A stretch of DNA of 64,000 bases from Chitinibacter tainanensis DSM 15459 (GTDB taxonomy: Bacteria; Pseudomonadota; Gammaproteobacteria; Burkholderiales; Chitinibacteraceae). The notes under the pieces were generated by a model, which was not told the DNA's origin, ran no database searches, and saw only the letters and a list, made by a program, of their open reading frames with translations. This document shows, piece after piece, positions 37,675 through 48,358 of the stretch. Both the position numbers and the translations under genes were made by a program. How positions within the stretch are numbered: position 1 is the first letter of the stretch; each line of letters begins with the position of its first letter. The stretch covers positions 124,001 to 188,000 of the forward strand of contig NZ_KE386953.1 in NCBI RefSeq assembly GCF_000429785.1, read 5' to 3'.

Positions 37675-38115
37675 TTACATTTTTACCTCCCCCTTTGTTC
37701 TCCGACGGATCTTATGAGCCAGCATGGGCTCCATGCGGGTTTTCTTTTGATCTAACTGCATAATCCCCCTGATTAAATCAATCTCTGCAGGATGCAGAGT
37801 TGTTAAATTTCGCTTCAAATCCAAAAGCAACCAATACACGGCCTCCGAAACATCAGAAGGGATGATCAACTTGCGCTGAGAGGCTTCGACCACCTCGTAC
37901 AGTTCTGTTTGCTCAGACTCAGAAATTGAGAGCGCACGGATCAAACGCTCGATAAATTCAGGCGTAGGAGGCCCTTTCGTACCATTTTCTAACGCAGATA
38001 CATACGTCTGGTCATAACCGACCAGTTCAGCGAGCTCAACTTGGCGCAGCCCATAGTTCATTCGCAGTTGATAGAAGTATCTAGAAAACGGACTCATGTG
38101 TTTCAAAATGGTCAT
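37675..38115 (-). CDS. Xre-family transcriptional regulator
   Basis: A 146-aa protein with an N-terminal Cro/C1 helix-turn-helix: the recognition region is LRQVELAELVGYDQTYVSALENG (residues about 23-45; the stretch starts at Leu23). The C-terminal half is helical (LYEVVEASQRKLIIPSDV) and may form dimers or sense a signal. It lies 245 bp upstream of tnsA on the same strand, so it may control the transposition genes or be a passenger. An alternative start at codon 7 (38097) exists. Neither start has a strong ribosome-binding site. Confidence 0.78.
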   Translation of the reverse strand: MTILKHMSPFSRYFYQLRMNYGLRQVELAELVGYDQTYVSALENGTKGPPTPEFIERLIRALSISESEQTELYEVVEASQRKLIIPSDVSEAVYWLLLDLKRNLTTLHPAEIDLIRGIMQLDQKKTRMEPMLAHKIRRRTKGEVKM

Positions 38116-38426
38116 CTTTAGTATGACTTTGCAGATTAATGCTTGACCAAGTACATGTCAAAACAAAAACACACCTAAGTCATTGTTTTTATTGTTTAAT
38201 ATAAATATATCACTCGCGTTTTTGATATTACTTTTTCTGACGTCGGAAATACAAAGGCTTATTGCTGCTAATAATCTGCAGCAATAGGACGTGCGCAGCC
38301 AAGCATGTGGCCTATCAAATCTTCCAAAAAATGACATAGATCATTCAAAAAATACTTAACGTAGTTATGCTGAAATCTTACTTGGCTTGGTAGAATTTCG
38401 GGATCCTCGACATAGCTACAGATTTC
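38116..38426. other. AT-rich gap between the Xre gene and sbcD, no convincing gene
   Basis: It contains a very AT-rich core (around 38190-38215) suited to promoters for the leftward Xre gene and rightward sbcD. The only long frame (leftward, 38268-38540) runs antisense into the sbcD start and lacks a ribosome-binding site. This junction marks the change from AT-rich accessory DNA to the sbcDC genes. Confidence 0.5.
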
Positions 38427-39647
38427 ATGCGCATACTGCACACATCCGACTGGCATCTGGGCCAGCACTTCATGGGTAAGACTCGACAAGATGAGCATCA
38501 AGCGTTTATTGCTTGGCTTGTTGATCAGGTCGCAAAACATAGAATTGATGTAGTTTTAATCGCTGGCGATATTTTCGACACTGGTGCGCCGCCCAGCTAT
38601 GCACGGGAAATCTACAACTCGCTCATCGTCAAGTTGCACGACACAGGCGCTCAGCTTGTCGTACTCGCTGGCAATCATGATTCCGTGGCAACCTTGGGTG
38701 AAAGCAAGCATTTGTTGGCTCGCCTAGGTACACATGTCATTCCCGCTGTTGCAGACTCACTGGAGAACCAGCTACTCACACTTAAGAATCGTTCAGGCCA
38801 ACCCGCTGCATTGCTCTGTGCGATTCCCTTTATTCGCCCCCGCGACGTGATGCAAAGTCAAGCCGGACAGAGCGCGGAAGAGAAGCAACTGAGTCTGCAA
38901 GAAGCAATTCACGCTCATTACCAACAGCTGTATGCGCTCGCAGAAGAATACCGAACACAATATGAGACTCATTTGCCAATTATTGCCACCGGCCACCTAA
39001 CCACAGTGGGTGCCAGCGCCAGCGAATCGGTACGCGAAATCTACGTAGGGTCGCTAGAGGCCTTCCCTACCGCAGCATTCCCGCCTGCGGACTACATTGC
39101 ACTCGGGCATATTCATCGGCCACAAAAGGTCGGTGGGCTGGAACATATCCGCTACTGCGGCTCGCCTATCCCACTCAGTTTTGATGAACTTGGACAACAA
39201 AAAGAAGTGCTGCTGGTAGATCTTGATGAAACAGGATTGAAGCAGATCACGGCCATCCCTGTGCCTATATTTCAGCCACTTGCCAGTATCAAAGGAACGC
39301 TAGAAGAACTGGGTCCAGCAATTCATACCGCAGCACAATCTGCGCAGTCTGAGCGTCCTGTATGGCTGGAGGTAACGGTGCGAGGCGATGACTATCTGTC
39401 TGACTTGCAACCACGCATTCAAGCCTTGACCGAAGGTTTGCCAGTTGAGGTACTACGCATACGGCGAGATCGCAGTGAAGTTGCTGCTAGGTTGCATGCT
39501 GAGGCTAAGGTCACCCTAGATGAACTTAGCCCAGATGAGGTTTTTGCCAAACGCCTTGAACAGGAAGACCTGCCCGAAGAACTGACTCAACAACTCAAAC
39601 AACGTTACCAGAACATCGTTTCGCTACTTCGTGAGGAGCAGGCATGA
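38427..39647 (+). CDS. sbcD: Nuclease SbcD (Mre11-like subunit)
   Basis: A 406-aa metallophosphoesterase nuclease that with SbcC removes hairpins and protein-blocked DNA ends. Phosphoesterase motifs are in order: [32 protein letters not shown] and LGHIHRPQ. The start [13 protein letters not shown] is the universal SbcD start, so the coordinate is secure even though the ribosome-binding site is weak. The C-terminal part carries the capping and SbcC-binding region. The stop overlaps the sbcC start (ATGA), the usual sbcDC arrangement. Confidence 0.95.
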   Translation: MRILHTSDWHLGQHFMGKTRQDEHQAFIAWLVDQVAKHRIDVVLIAGDIFDTGAPPSYAREIYNSLIVKLHDTGAQLVVLAGNHDSVATLGESKHLLARLGTHVIPAVADSLENQLLTLKNRSGQPAALLCAIPFIRPRDVMQSQAGQSAEEKQLSLQEAIHAHYQQLYALAEEYRTQYETHLPIIATGHLTTVGASASESVREIYVGSLEAFPTAAFPPADYIALGHIHRPQKVGGLEHIRYCGSPIPLSFDELGQQKEVLLVDLDETGLKQITAIPVPIFQPLASIKGTLEELGPAIHTAAQSAQSERPVWLEVTVRGDDYLSDLQPRIQALTEGLPVEVLRIRRDRSEVAARLHAEAKVTLDELSPDEVFAKRLEQEDLPEELTQQLKQRYQNIVSLLREEQA

Positions 39648-42600
39648 ACATCCTCACCCTGCGTCTGAAAAACCTTAACTCGCTCAAGGGCGAGTGGAAG
39701 ATTGATTTCACACAACCGCCCTTCAAGGACAACGGTTTATTTGCCATCACCGGCCCAACTGGAGCCGGTAAATCTACCCTGCTCGATGCGATCTGCTTGG
39801 CGCTTTATCACGAAACACCACGACTCAAGAACATTTCGGCCTCATCGAATGAAATCATGACGCGGCATACAGCTGACTGCTTGGCCGAAGTGGAATTTGA
39901 GGTAAAGGGGCAAATCTATCGTGCATTCTGGAGTCAGCGGCGGGCACGTGACAAAGCCGATGGTGCCCTGCAAGCCCCCAAGGTTGAGTTGGCAGATGCT
40001 AATGGCACAATCCTAACCACCCACAGCAACGATAAACTCAAACGTATTGAAGCAATCACCGGTCTGGATTTTGGACGCTTCACGAAATCAATGATGCTAG
40101 CCCAAGGTGGCTTTGCGGCCTTCCTGAATGCCAATGCTAATGAGCGAGCAGAACTACTGGAAGAACTAACCGGAACCGATATCTACGGGCAGATTTCACA
40201 GCGCGTTTTTGAGCAAGCTCGTGATGCTAAGAACACACTTGATCAGTTGAAAGCAAAAGCTGACGGTGTAGAGTTGCTTCCCGATGAAAAACGCCAAGCG
40301 ATGCAAGCAAAAATCGCCGAACTCACCGAGCAATTATCCGTGCTGCAGAGCGAGCTCGGACAACTGCAACAGCTACGACAATGGCGCCTTCAACTTTCTC
40401 AGGCAGAAAAGGCGACTCAGGAAGCGAAGCAAACAGAAGACACAGCAAGACTTGCACTAGAATCGGCGCAACCACAACTGCATCAGCTTGAACTCAGCGA
40501 GCCAGCAGAAGCCCTCCGCCCCACTTTTGCTGCATGGCAAGATGCAGACGGACGCCTCCACCATGTTCAGTCCAGTTTGAGTGCTGTTCAGGAAGAACTG
40601 TCCAACGCTCGAAAACAATCAGTCACAGCCCATTGGCAGGCAAAGACAATTGCAGAAGAATTAGCGGCAAACGAGACCAAGCTCTATGAAGACCTCAAAC
40701 ACCACATTAAACAGCTGGAAGCCTGGCAGACCGAGCACGCCCACTTTGCAACTTTAGGTGAAAAGCTTAATGGGTGGCAGGTTGAACACCGGCAGTTAGA
40801 GCTAAATCGACAAGCGATTCTGGCCCTTGAGGCGCAACATCAGAAACAAAGCCAAGCACAAGCCGAAGTCGCGACCCAAATTGTCAGCCAACAACAGATC
40901 CAGCAACAGGCCCAATCGCAGTGTGTAGAGAGTAAGAATCTCGTCGCAGCTGCCGAGCAACAACTCAACCAGCTGTTGAACGGCAGTACTCTGCAAGCGC
41001 TGCGCGAGAACTGGCAACGCACACAAGAACAGCTGATTGCTTGGCAGCAAATCAGCTCTTTGGCCGAGCAACTGCGCAGGAACAGCAAGCATTGTAGCGA
41101 TCAGGAAAGCCAAATTGTGACGGCCAACCAGCAACTGACTGAACTACAGACCGCGCTAGATACTGCTCGAAATAACTACCGACAACTTAAAGAACAGGCA
41201 GATGACAAGCGCAAGCTGCTGCAGCAAGAGCAACGAATTCAGAGCTTGGAGTTTCACCGTGCAGCATTGAAGTCAGGAGAGGCATGCCCATTATGTGGCT
41301 CCCCCGAACACCCTAGCGTTCAAATCTATCAGCAGCTCGATGTGTCTGCCACTGCGCTCTCATTGCAGGAAAAAGAAGCAGCATTGCAGGAAGCATTAGA
41401 AGTTGGCCAAGCGATCAAAAGCCAGATCGACCAGCTTACCGGTAGCCTGACACAGTACCAGCAAGTACTAGCTGGACTGATTCATACTCAACAAGAAATT
41501 CAAGCCAAGTGGGATGCTTCAGCTACTGCTCTAGGGTTAGCATCAACGACTTGGCAAAATCCCGAGTTGCTCACACAAGAGCTAGAAAATATGGCGCGGC
41601 AAGAAGCCGAGCTCAGAGCTGCACTTGAGCGCACCGAGACGGCCCAGCAAGCTTTGATCAAAGCCCGCGAAAACAAGGCTGCGCATGATGCGCAGCTACA
41701 AGCTGTAGATACGCAATTGGCGCTACTCCAGCAAAGTTATGATCAAGCTGTCCAGCGCATCTACGAACTTGAGCAACAAATTGCCAAGGATGCAGCAGCT
41801 CAGCAACAAGCGACGATGGCGCTAAGCACCGCCATTAATGATTCAGGTTTTGCTCCCGCCGATGATATGAGTAGCTGGCTGGAAAGCCGCCAGCAAGACT
41901 GGCAAACATGGCGGGAAAAGCTAAAAGCACTGCAACTTCAAGCCAACGAACTACTAAATCAACAGCATCGTAGCGAGCAAGCGACTAACCAGAAAGTGGC
42001 ATGGCAATCGCGTTGGGACAAACTGGCGGAACCTATTACACCGCAACGCTTGGACATCACAATCAGTGAATCAATGCTTGTGCAGTACACGGCAGAAGTC
42101 GAACGACTAACGACGCTAATCGCTACTTTGCACGGTCAAGAAACGCAATTGGAGGCAGATAGGCAAACCCAGCAGCAAGTTTGCGAAGTCGCCAAAGCCA
42201 ATTGGCATATGGCATTGTCGCAAAGCCCTTTTGCCGACCAAGCGGCCTTTGCGCAAGCGCTGCTACCCACAGAAACCCGTCAACAGCTACTCGCTCTGCG
42301 ACAACAGCTACATCAAGCACTTGAACGCAGCCAAGCTGTGCAACAAACAGCGACAGCGGCACTGCTCCAACTACAAGAACAAGCCCTCACCCCGCTTGAC
42401 CTTACCGAGCTAGAGACACAAATCACAGCGTTAGATACACAACGTCAAACCATTTCTGCTGAACAAGGTGCGCAACAGGCGCTGTTACACGACGACGCAC
42501 AGCGCCGAGAGAATCAAGTCGTTCTATTCCAGGAAATTGCGATGCAAACGGCAGATGCAGACCTCTGGCAGCGACTTAATAGCCTGATCGGCTCCAAAGA

Positions 42601-43063
42601 AGGCGACAAATTCCGCAAATTTGCACAAGGGCTGACTCTCGACCACTTGATGCATTTGGCCAATCGCCATTTAGAGCGGCTACATGGCCGCTATCTTATG
42701 CAGCGCAAGAATAGTGGCGAGCTGGAACTAGAAATTGTGGATACCTGGCAGGCCGATGTCACTCGTGATACTCGTACCTTGTCCGGTGGAGAGAGCTTTT
42801 TAGTAAGTCTAGCGCTGGCTTTGGCTCTTTCAGACCTTGTGAGCCATAAGACATCTATTGATTCGCTTTTTTTGGATGAGGGGTTTGGCACGCTTGATGC
42901 CGAGACTTTGGAGGTTGCACTTGATGCGCTTCACGTAGTTAACTCTTCAGGGAAGATGATTGGTGTTATTAGTCATGTAGATGCCATGAAAGAAAGAATC
43001 GCTGTACAAGTGAAAATAAAAAAATCTAATGGTGCAGGATTCTCCACAATTAACTTTCAGTAA
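39644..43063 (+). CDS. sbcC: ATPase SbcC (Rad50-like subunit)
   Basis: A 1139-aa SMC-related ATPase. The N-terminal head has Walker [10 protein letters not shown] and the Q-loop region, followed by two long Gln/Glu-rich coiled coils that flank a zinc-hook CPLCGS near residue 548. The C-terminal head has signature [17 protein letters not shown] and Walker [12 protein letters not shown]. SbcC with SbcD processes DNA ends and palindromes and helps control cruciforms. Translation is coupled to sbcD by a four-base overlap. The coiled coils are unusually glutamine- and alanine-rich. Confidence 0.95.
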   Translation: MNILTLRLKNLNSLKGEWKIDFTQPPFKDNGLFAITGPTGAGKSTLLDAICLALYHETPRLKNISASSNEIMTRHTADCLAEVEFEVKGQIYRAFWSQRRARDKADGALQAPKVELADANGTILTTHSNDKLKRIEAITGLDFGRFTKSMMLAQGGFAAFLNANANERAELLEELTGTDIYGQISQRVFEQARDAKNTLDQLKAKADGVELLPDEKRQAMQAKIAELTEQLSVLQSELGQLQQLRQWRLQLSQAEKATQEAKQTEDTARLALESAQPQLHQLELSEPAEALRPTFAAWQDADGRLHHVQSSLSAVQEELSNARKQSVTAHWQAKTIAEELAANETKLYEDLKHHIKQLEAWQTEHAHFATLGEKLNGWQVEHRQLELNRQAILALEAQHQKQSQAQAEVATQIVSQQQIQQQAQSQCVESKNLVAAAEQQLNQLLNGSTLQALRENWQRTQEQLIAWQQISSLAEQLRRNSKHCSDQESQIVTANQQLTELQTALDTARNNYRQLKEQADDKRKLLQQEQRIQSLEFHRAALKSGEACPLCGSPEHPSVQIYQQLDVSATALSLQEKEAALQEALEVGQAIKSQIDQLTGSLTQYQQVLAGLIHTQQEIQAKWDASATALGLASTTWQNPELLTQELENMARQEAELRAALERTETAQQALIKARENKAAHDAQLQAVDTQLALLQQSYDQAVQRIYELEQQIAKDAAAQQQATMALSTAINDSGFAPADDMSSWLESRQQDWQTWREKLKALQLQANELLNQQHRSEQATNQKVAWQSRWDKLAEPITPQRLDITISESMLVQYTAEVERLTTLIATLHGQETQLEADRQTQQQVCEVAKANWHMALSQSPFADQAAFAQALLPTETRQQLLALRQQLHQALERSQAVQQTATAALLQLQEQALTPLDLTELETQITALDTQRQTISAEQGAQQALLHDDAQRRENQVVLFQEIAMQTADADLWQRLNSLIGSKEGDKFRKFAQGLTLDHLMHLANRHLERLHGRYLMQRKNSGELELEIVDTWQADVTRDTRTLSGGESFLVSLALALALSDLVSHKTSIDSLFLDEGFGTLDAETLEVALDALHVVNSSGKMIGVISHVDAMKERIAVQVKIKKSNGAGFSTINFQ

Positions 43064-43084
43064 TAACAAAGCAAAGGAAAATAT

Positions 43085-44851
43085 ATGTTTGTAAAGCTGG
43101 AAAAATTAATTATTAAAAACTTCAGATCAATCGGATCGAACCCCATAGAAGTAAGTTTGGATGACATTGTTGTTCTTGTCGGTGAGAACAATGCAGGGAA
43201 AAGCACAATCCTAAGGGCGTATGAAGCGGCAGTGGGGGGCGAGCAGCTATCAATTGATGATTACCCAGGCATGGAACCTGATGCAAATAACCTGCCGGAA
43301 GTGGAAATCCATACTTTGGTCGACCAAGAGGCGGCTCCGGATCTAGCTTCTTGGTGTGAGAAAATCAATGAAGACCCTTTGCTGTATAGAGTTAAGGAGA
43401 GATGGACATGGCCATTTAAAGCAGGTAGTAAGCCAGCTAGATTTGGCTTCCGTGTAGACTTGAGTAGATGGGCAGATGACAGCAGCAAACCTAAGCAACC
43501 ATGGGCAACTGACAATGTTGCAATAGCTAGGAGGCCCAAAGTACATAGAATTGGTACTTTCGATAACCCACAAGAGCAGTCTGATGCTATCAAATCCTTG
43601 GTAATGGATATTTTGCTAGAGGAAAAAATAAAGTCCTACATTCCTAAAGATGGAGAAGCCGGAATATCTGGTTTGACAGAACGTTTTGCAACAATTAAAA
43701 AAGAATTCATAGAGGCAAGCAAGGAAGGGTTAAGTGATATTGCAGAGAATATTAATAAATATGTTTCAAAGGTTATAGCTGGACACCAATTAACACTTGG
43801 AGTAGGTGATGCAGAAAAAGAGATCGGATTGAAAATATTTGATGCCGAAGATCTTGAAATTTCGTTTGGAACGCCTGATGAGTTATATCCGATAGAAAAT
43901 CATGGCAGCGGGGCGCGCAGAACTCTTATGTGGGCAGTTCTTAAGGCTTTGGCTGATATGGGCTACTCTGCCTCGGGAAAAGTTAAGGGCAAGAAGTATG
44001 AAACCATTCAAAATAGATGTGGCCATGTACTACTTCTTGATGAGCCTGAGATAAGTCTTCACCCACAGGCCGTGAGGGATGCTTGTGATGTTCTGTATAG
44101 TTTACCTAGTGGATCAGACTGGCAGGTTATGATAACGACTCACTCCCCAAGTTTCATCGATCTATCCAAGGATCACACAAAGATAATCCGAGTCGAGAAA
44201 ATTGGCTCTAGCGTAGCATCTACAACCTTGTTTTCCGCTGATGAGGTAAAACTCTCCGCGGATGAACGAGATAACATGAAGCTTCTCAATTTAATTGATC
44301 CACATGTTCTTGAGTTCTTCTTTGGTGGCAGAGTAATTTTAGTCGAAGGAGATACAGAGTATACGGCTTTCAATGAATTGATTCAAAAGATGGATGAACT
44401 AAAAGATATAGATATCTTGGTGGTTCGTGCGCGTGGAAAAGTGCAAGTTGCATCTCTAATGAAGGTTCTCAACCACTTCAAAAAACAATATGTCGTATTA
44501 CATGACACCGACATCCCCAAAACAAAGAAAACAAAAAAAACTAAGCTACCCGATGGAAATTATAAGTTAGAAGAACAAGAAATTGTGAATCCTGCCTGGA
44601 CTAATAATTGGAAAATATTAGATGCCATGTCGGCTCACTCCAAAGTTTTTGCCTCCATTCATAATTTTGAAAGTGCATACTTTGGAGAGATTATTGACAG
44701 TGGAAAACCAGAGAACGCAATGGAAATGATGAGAGATCCTGATAAGCATCAGATTATCAAGACACTTCTACTGGGGCTCCTAGGACTTGGAGAGCTCCCA
44801 GAGGGTGTTATAAATTGGACAAGTAGAGCAGATTTGGAAAAATTGTTCTGA
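43085..44851 (+). CDS. OLD-family ATP-dependent nuclease (AAA ATPase plus TOPRIM)
   Basis: A 588-aa protein with an N-terminal ABC-type ATPase: Walker A GENNAGKST (residues 33-41), signature region HGSGARRTLM, Walker B LLLDEPEISLHP, and a histidine switch TTHSPSF. A C-terminal TOPRIM has the glutamate of VILVEGDTEY (about 420) and the acidic pair of VLHDTDIPKTKK (about 472). This is the OLD (overcoming lysogenisation defect) family, whose members act in phage defence or as helicase-partnered Gabija proteins. No UvrD-like helicase is adjacent, so a class 1 stand-alone OLD is more likely. It starts 22 bp after sbcC and could be in the same transcript. Codon use is AT-rich compared with sbcC. 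Confidence 0.85.
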   Translation: MFVKLEKLIIKNFRSIGSNPIEVSLDDIVVLVGENNAGKSTILRAYEAAVGGEQLSIDDYPGMEPDANNLPEVEIHTLVDQEAAPDLASWCEKINEDPLLYRVKERWTWPFKAGSKPARFGFRVDLSRWADDSSKPKQPWATDNVAIARRPKVHRIGTFDNPQEQSDAIKSLVMDILLEEKIKSYIPKDGEAGISGLTERFATIKKEFIEASKEGLSDIAENINKYVSKVIAGHQLTLGVGDAEKEIGLKIFDAEDLEISFGTPDELYPIENHGSGARRTLMWAVLKALADMGYSASGKVKGKKYETIQNRCGHVLLLDEPEISLHPQAVRDACDVLYSLPSGSDWQVMITTHSPSFIDLSKDHTKIIRVEKIGSSVASTTLFSADEVKLSADERDNMKLLNLIDPHVLEFFFGGRVILVEGDTEYTAFNELIQKMDELKDIDILVVRARGKVQVASLMKVLNHFKKQYVVLHDTDIPKTKKTKKTKLPDGNYKLEEQEIVNPAWTNNWKILDAMSAHSKVFASIHNFESAYFGEIIDSGKPENAMEMMRDPDKHQIIKTLLLGLLGLGELPEGVINWTSRADLEKLF

Positions 44852-44885
44852 TTCATTTTAAAGCCCGTGCTGGCATATAGGAATT

Positions 44886-44923
44886 CAAATTTAAAAGCCC
44901 GCATGTGCGGGCTTTTAAATTTG
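44886..44923. terminator. Bidirectional terminator between the OLD gene and nrdB
   Basis: CAAATTTAAAAGCCCGCA (44886-44903) and TGCGGGCTTTTAAATTTG (44906-44923) are perfectly complementary over 18 bp. A- and T-rich flanks allow it to end the convergent OLD and nrdB transcripts. Confidence 0.9.
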
Positions 44924-45005
44924 GCGTACAACCATATGCGTCGTCGAGTGTGGGCTTATCTGTCGTCCTAGCAAGCTTATTTGTCGCTCGACGTTGAGCA
45001 TAAAA

Positions 45006-46097
45006 TCAATCCCAGCTCAACGCCCCACCCGTCTGATACTCCGTCACCCGAGTCTCAAAGAAATTCTTCTCTTTCTTCAAGTCGATCATTTCCGACATCC
45101 ATGGGAATGGATTATTCGCGCCCGGGAACAGCTCGTTCAAACCAATCTGCACCAAACGACGGTTGGCGATAAAGCGCAGGTATTCTTTAAACTGGCTGGC
45201 ATTCAGGCCCAATACACCGCGTGGCATGGTGTCTTCGGCGTAGGCGTATTCCAGATCAACGGCTTTTTGGAACAGGCCGTAGATTTCTTGCTTGAATGGC
45301 TCAGTCCACAGCAGCGGGTTTTCCAACTTGATGGTGTTGATGAGGTCGATACCGAAATTGCAGTGCATCGATTCATCGCGCAGGATGTATTGATATTGCT
45401 CGGCGGCGCCGGTCATTTTGTTTTGACGGCCCAGCGCCAGGATTTGTACGAAGCCGACATAGAAGAACAGGCCTTCCATGATGCAGGCAAAGACGATGAT
45501 CGAGCGCAGCAGCTGTTGATCGGTTTCGAGCGAGCCGGTTTTGAAGGCCGGATCGGTCAGCACGTCAATGAAAGGCATCAGGAAATGATCTTTGTCGCGG
45601 ATCGATTTCACTTCGTTGTAGGCGTTGAAGACTTCGCCTTCGTCCAGACCCAGCGATTCCACGATGTATTGGTAGGCGTGGGTATGGATGGCCTCGTCGA
45701 AGGCTTGGCGCAGCAGGAACTGTCGGCATTCGGGTGAGGTGATCTGGCGATAGGTGCCCAATACGATGTTATTGGCGGCGAGCGAGTCGGCGGTAACAAA
45801 GAAGCCGAGGTTGCGCTTCACGATGCGCATTTCGTCTTCGGTGAGCTGGCCGGTTTTCCATTGCTCGATGTCGCGCTGCATGTTTACTTCTTGCGGCATC
45901 CAGTGGTTAGCACACTGGGCCAGGTATTTTTCCCACGCCCATTTGTGCTTGAACGGCACCAGTTGATTCACGTCGGTGGTGCCGTTGATCACGCGTTTGT
46001 CGTCGGCGGTGATGCGGGCCGGTACGGGCTGGCCGCCTTGGGCTGGGGCTTGGCCGCTGGCGGTGCGGGTGGTGATGGCGTCGTCAAAGCTGAGCAT
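45006..46097 (-). CDS. nrdB: Ribonucleotide reductase class I, small subunit
   Basis: A 363-aa R2 protein that makes the diiron-tyrosyl radical for NrdA. Ligand and radical residues are seen in [12 protein letters not shown] (Asp), [15 protein letters not shown] (Glu, His and Tyr) and [14 protein letters not shown] (Glu, His). The C-terminal tail that docks into NrdA ends GGALSWD. It is separated from nrdA by a lipoprotein gene, a deaminase gene and a repeat block, whereas nrdA and nrdB are usually adjacent. It converges on the OLD gene across a strong terminator. Confidence 0.95.
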   Translation of the reverse strand: MLSFDDAITTRTASGQAPAQGGQPVPARITADDKRVINGTTDVNQLVPFKHKWAWEKYLAQCANHWMPQEVNMQRDIEQWKTGQLTEDEMRIVKRNLGFFVTADSLAANNIVLGTYRQITSPECRQFLLRQAFDEAIHTHAYQYIVESLGLDEGEVFNAYNEVKSIRDKDHFLMPFIDVLTDPAFKTGSLETDQQLLRSIIVFACIMEGLFFYVGFVQILALGRQNKMTGAAEQYQYILRDESMHCNFGIDLINTIKLENPLLWTEPFKQEIYGLFQKAVDLEYAYAEDTMPRGVLGLNASQFKEYLRFIANRRLVQIGLNELFPGANNPFPWMSEMIDLKKEKNFFETRVTEYQTGGALSWD

Positions 46098-46192
46098 CGT
46101 GGTTCCTTTCTGTTCTGACTATTGTTGATTGCTGTTCATTACGGTTGATTCGGTACCGAGTGGCAGCCCGGGCTGCGCATGCGGTGGTGGAA

Positions 46193-46783
46193 TCAGGTTG
46201 AGGGCTTGGCCAGCGGTTGCTGGCGGATATTCTCGGTGCGGCTCACGCCATGGCGCTGCTGCAATTCGTATTGGTCGCGGGCGAAATCCTGCCGGTAATC
46301 GACCGTGGATTGGTAATTCATCTGCAGATGAATTTCGCCCAAGTATTGCACTTCGCCCGCGCGGACGGTAAAGCGCTGATCAAGCGGCACAAAGACGTTT
46401 TCCCAGTTGCCGAATAAATCAAAGCTATTCCCGGGCCGGCGCCAGCTGCCGTAGATATTGCCGAGGCGATATTCACCGGCGGGCAGCGGCAGCACAAACA
46501 GTCGGCCGCTGGGGTTGCTCTGCTGGCCGGGGGCGCGGATAAAGTCGGTGACCAAGCGCAGCTGCAGCCATTGGCGGCCGGCGGGGCCATCGAGCTGCAG
46601 GCGGGCTTCGGCGGTATCACGATCAAAGCTCTGCGCGGTGAAGGCCAGCACGGCAATCCCCTGCCCGGCCGGCGGCTGCAGCTGGCCATCTTGCACCAGA
46701 TTCACCTTGGGCGCGGCCAGATTGGCGCAGGCCGTCAGCACGGCCAGCAGCGCGATGAGGGATAGACGTTGGCAGAGTTTGAA
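46193..46783 (-). CDS. Putative outer-membrane lipoprotein
   Basis: From the ATG at 46783 (46792 is another option) the protein begins MFKLCQRLSLIALLAVLTAC, a clear lipoprotein signal with lipobox LTAC. The mature part of about 175 residues looks beta-rich (LQLDGPAGRQWLQLRLV, GEYRLGNIYGSWRRP, VQYLGEIHLQMNY), as in a carbohydrate- or membrane-associated sandwich fold. The function is not recognised. A longer upstream frame overlaps the deaminase gene and is rejected because the signal peptide sets the start. It follows the deaminase gene by only 19 bp, so the two are probably one transcript. Confidence 0.7.
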   Translation of the reverse strand, partial: FKLCQRLSLIALLAVLTACANLAAPKVNLVQDGQLQPPAGQGIAVLAFTAQSFDRDTAEARLQLDGPAGRQWLQLRLVTDFIRAPGQQSNPSGRLFVLPLPAGEYRLGNIYGSWRRPGNSFDLFGNWENVFVPLDQRFTVRAGEVQYLGEIHLQMNYQSTVDYRQDFARDQYELQQRHGVSRTENIRQQPLAKPST

Positions 46784-46802
46784 CATGGCGGCCATTTCCG
46801 GT

Positions 46803-47852
<1,050 letters not shown>

Positions 47853-47859
47853 TTAAAGC

Positions 47860-48353
47860 AAAACTCACCTAGCTGCGTTACTTTGTCTGGCCGTACGACT
47901 TGTACAGGCTGCGACAAAGTGCCTTGCTAGGCGACTTTTCCATAAATTTAAAATCGGGATCACCGATATTTAAAACGCCTCACCGAAGCGTCTTAAATAT
48001 CGGCGCCGCTATGCGGCACCGGGGTATATCAATGCAAGCAATATCCGAAAAGCTTTTCAGGCATATACCCACCCTACGGCAGTACCACGCTGATTGCGCT
48101 GGGGTTTAAACCCCTTTCGCCCATCGCCGAGGGAGTGGAGCGAGACAAACTGCTTTATCGTTTGGCTCGCGACCGACCGAGGGAAGCCCGGAGGGCCGCA
48201 GGCGGGGGTCGCCTTTCTTTGATGACTTTCTTTGGCGACGCAAAGAAAGTCATCCCCGCCGCGGGTAGCGGCACCAAAACATCGGTGCCGCAGGCAATGC
48301 TAACCGACACCGCCGGCTGCAATCGATAAAACCGCTTGCAAGCAAGCGGTTGA
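47860..48353. repeat. Composite intergenic repeat block with hairpins (copy B included)
   Basis: No real gene lies here. A palindrome CCGATATTTAA (47963-47973) pairs with TTAAATATCGG (47993-48003), continuing with ACGC/GCGT. Farther on, 48123-48253 repeats the block order of copy A (GAGACAAAC, TTTGGCTCGCGACCGAC, GGGTCGCCTTT) and ends in a perfect 13-bp hairpin: ATGACTTTCTTTG (48222-48234), loop GCGACG, CAAAGAAAGTCAT (48241-48253). Frames here give the repeat-derived peptide FFGDAKKVIPA seen as spurious ORFs in many genomes. Confidence 0.7.
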
Positions 48354-48358
48354 GTGGA

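Noticed and set aside
37647-37676. Terminator of a rightward gene
   Set aside because: The hairpin has a T run only for the plus strand, but no supported gene is read in that direction; it may be a regulatory inverted repeat.
38268-38540. Leftward 90-codon frame opposite the sbcD start
   Set aside because: It overlaps the secure sbcD start on the opposite strand, has no ribosome-binding site and no recognisable family.
43085-44851. Gabija system
   Set aside because: An OLD-type GajA needs a UvrD-like GajB next to it; the following gene is nrdB on the opposite strand.
48135-48329. Frame giving FFGDAKKVIPA
   Set aside because: This peptide arises from the hairpin repeat itself and is a well-known spurious ORF type.
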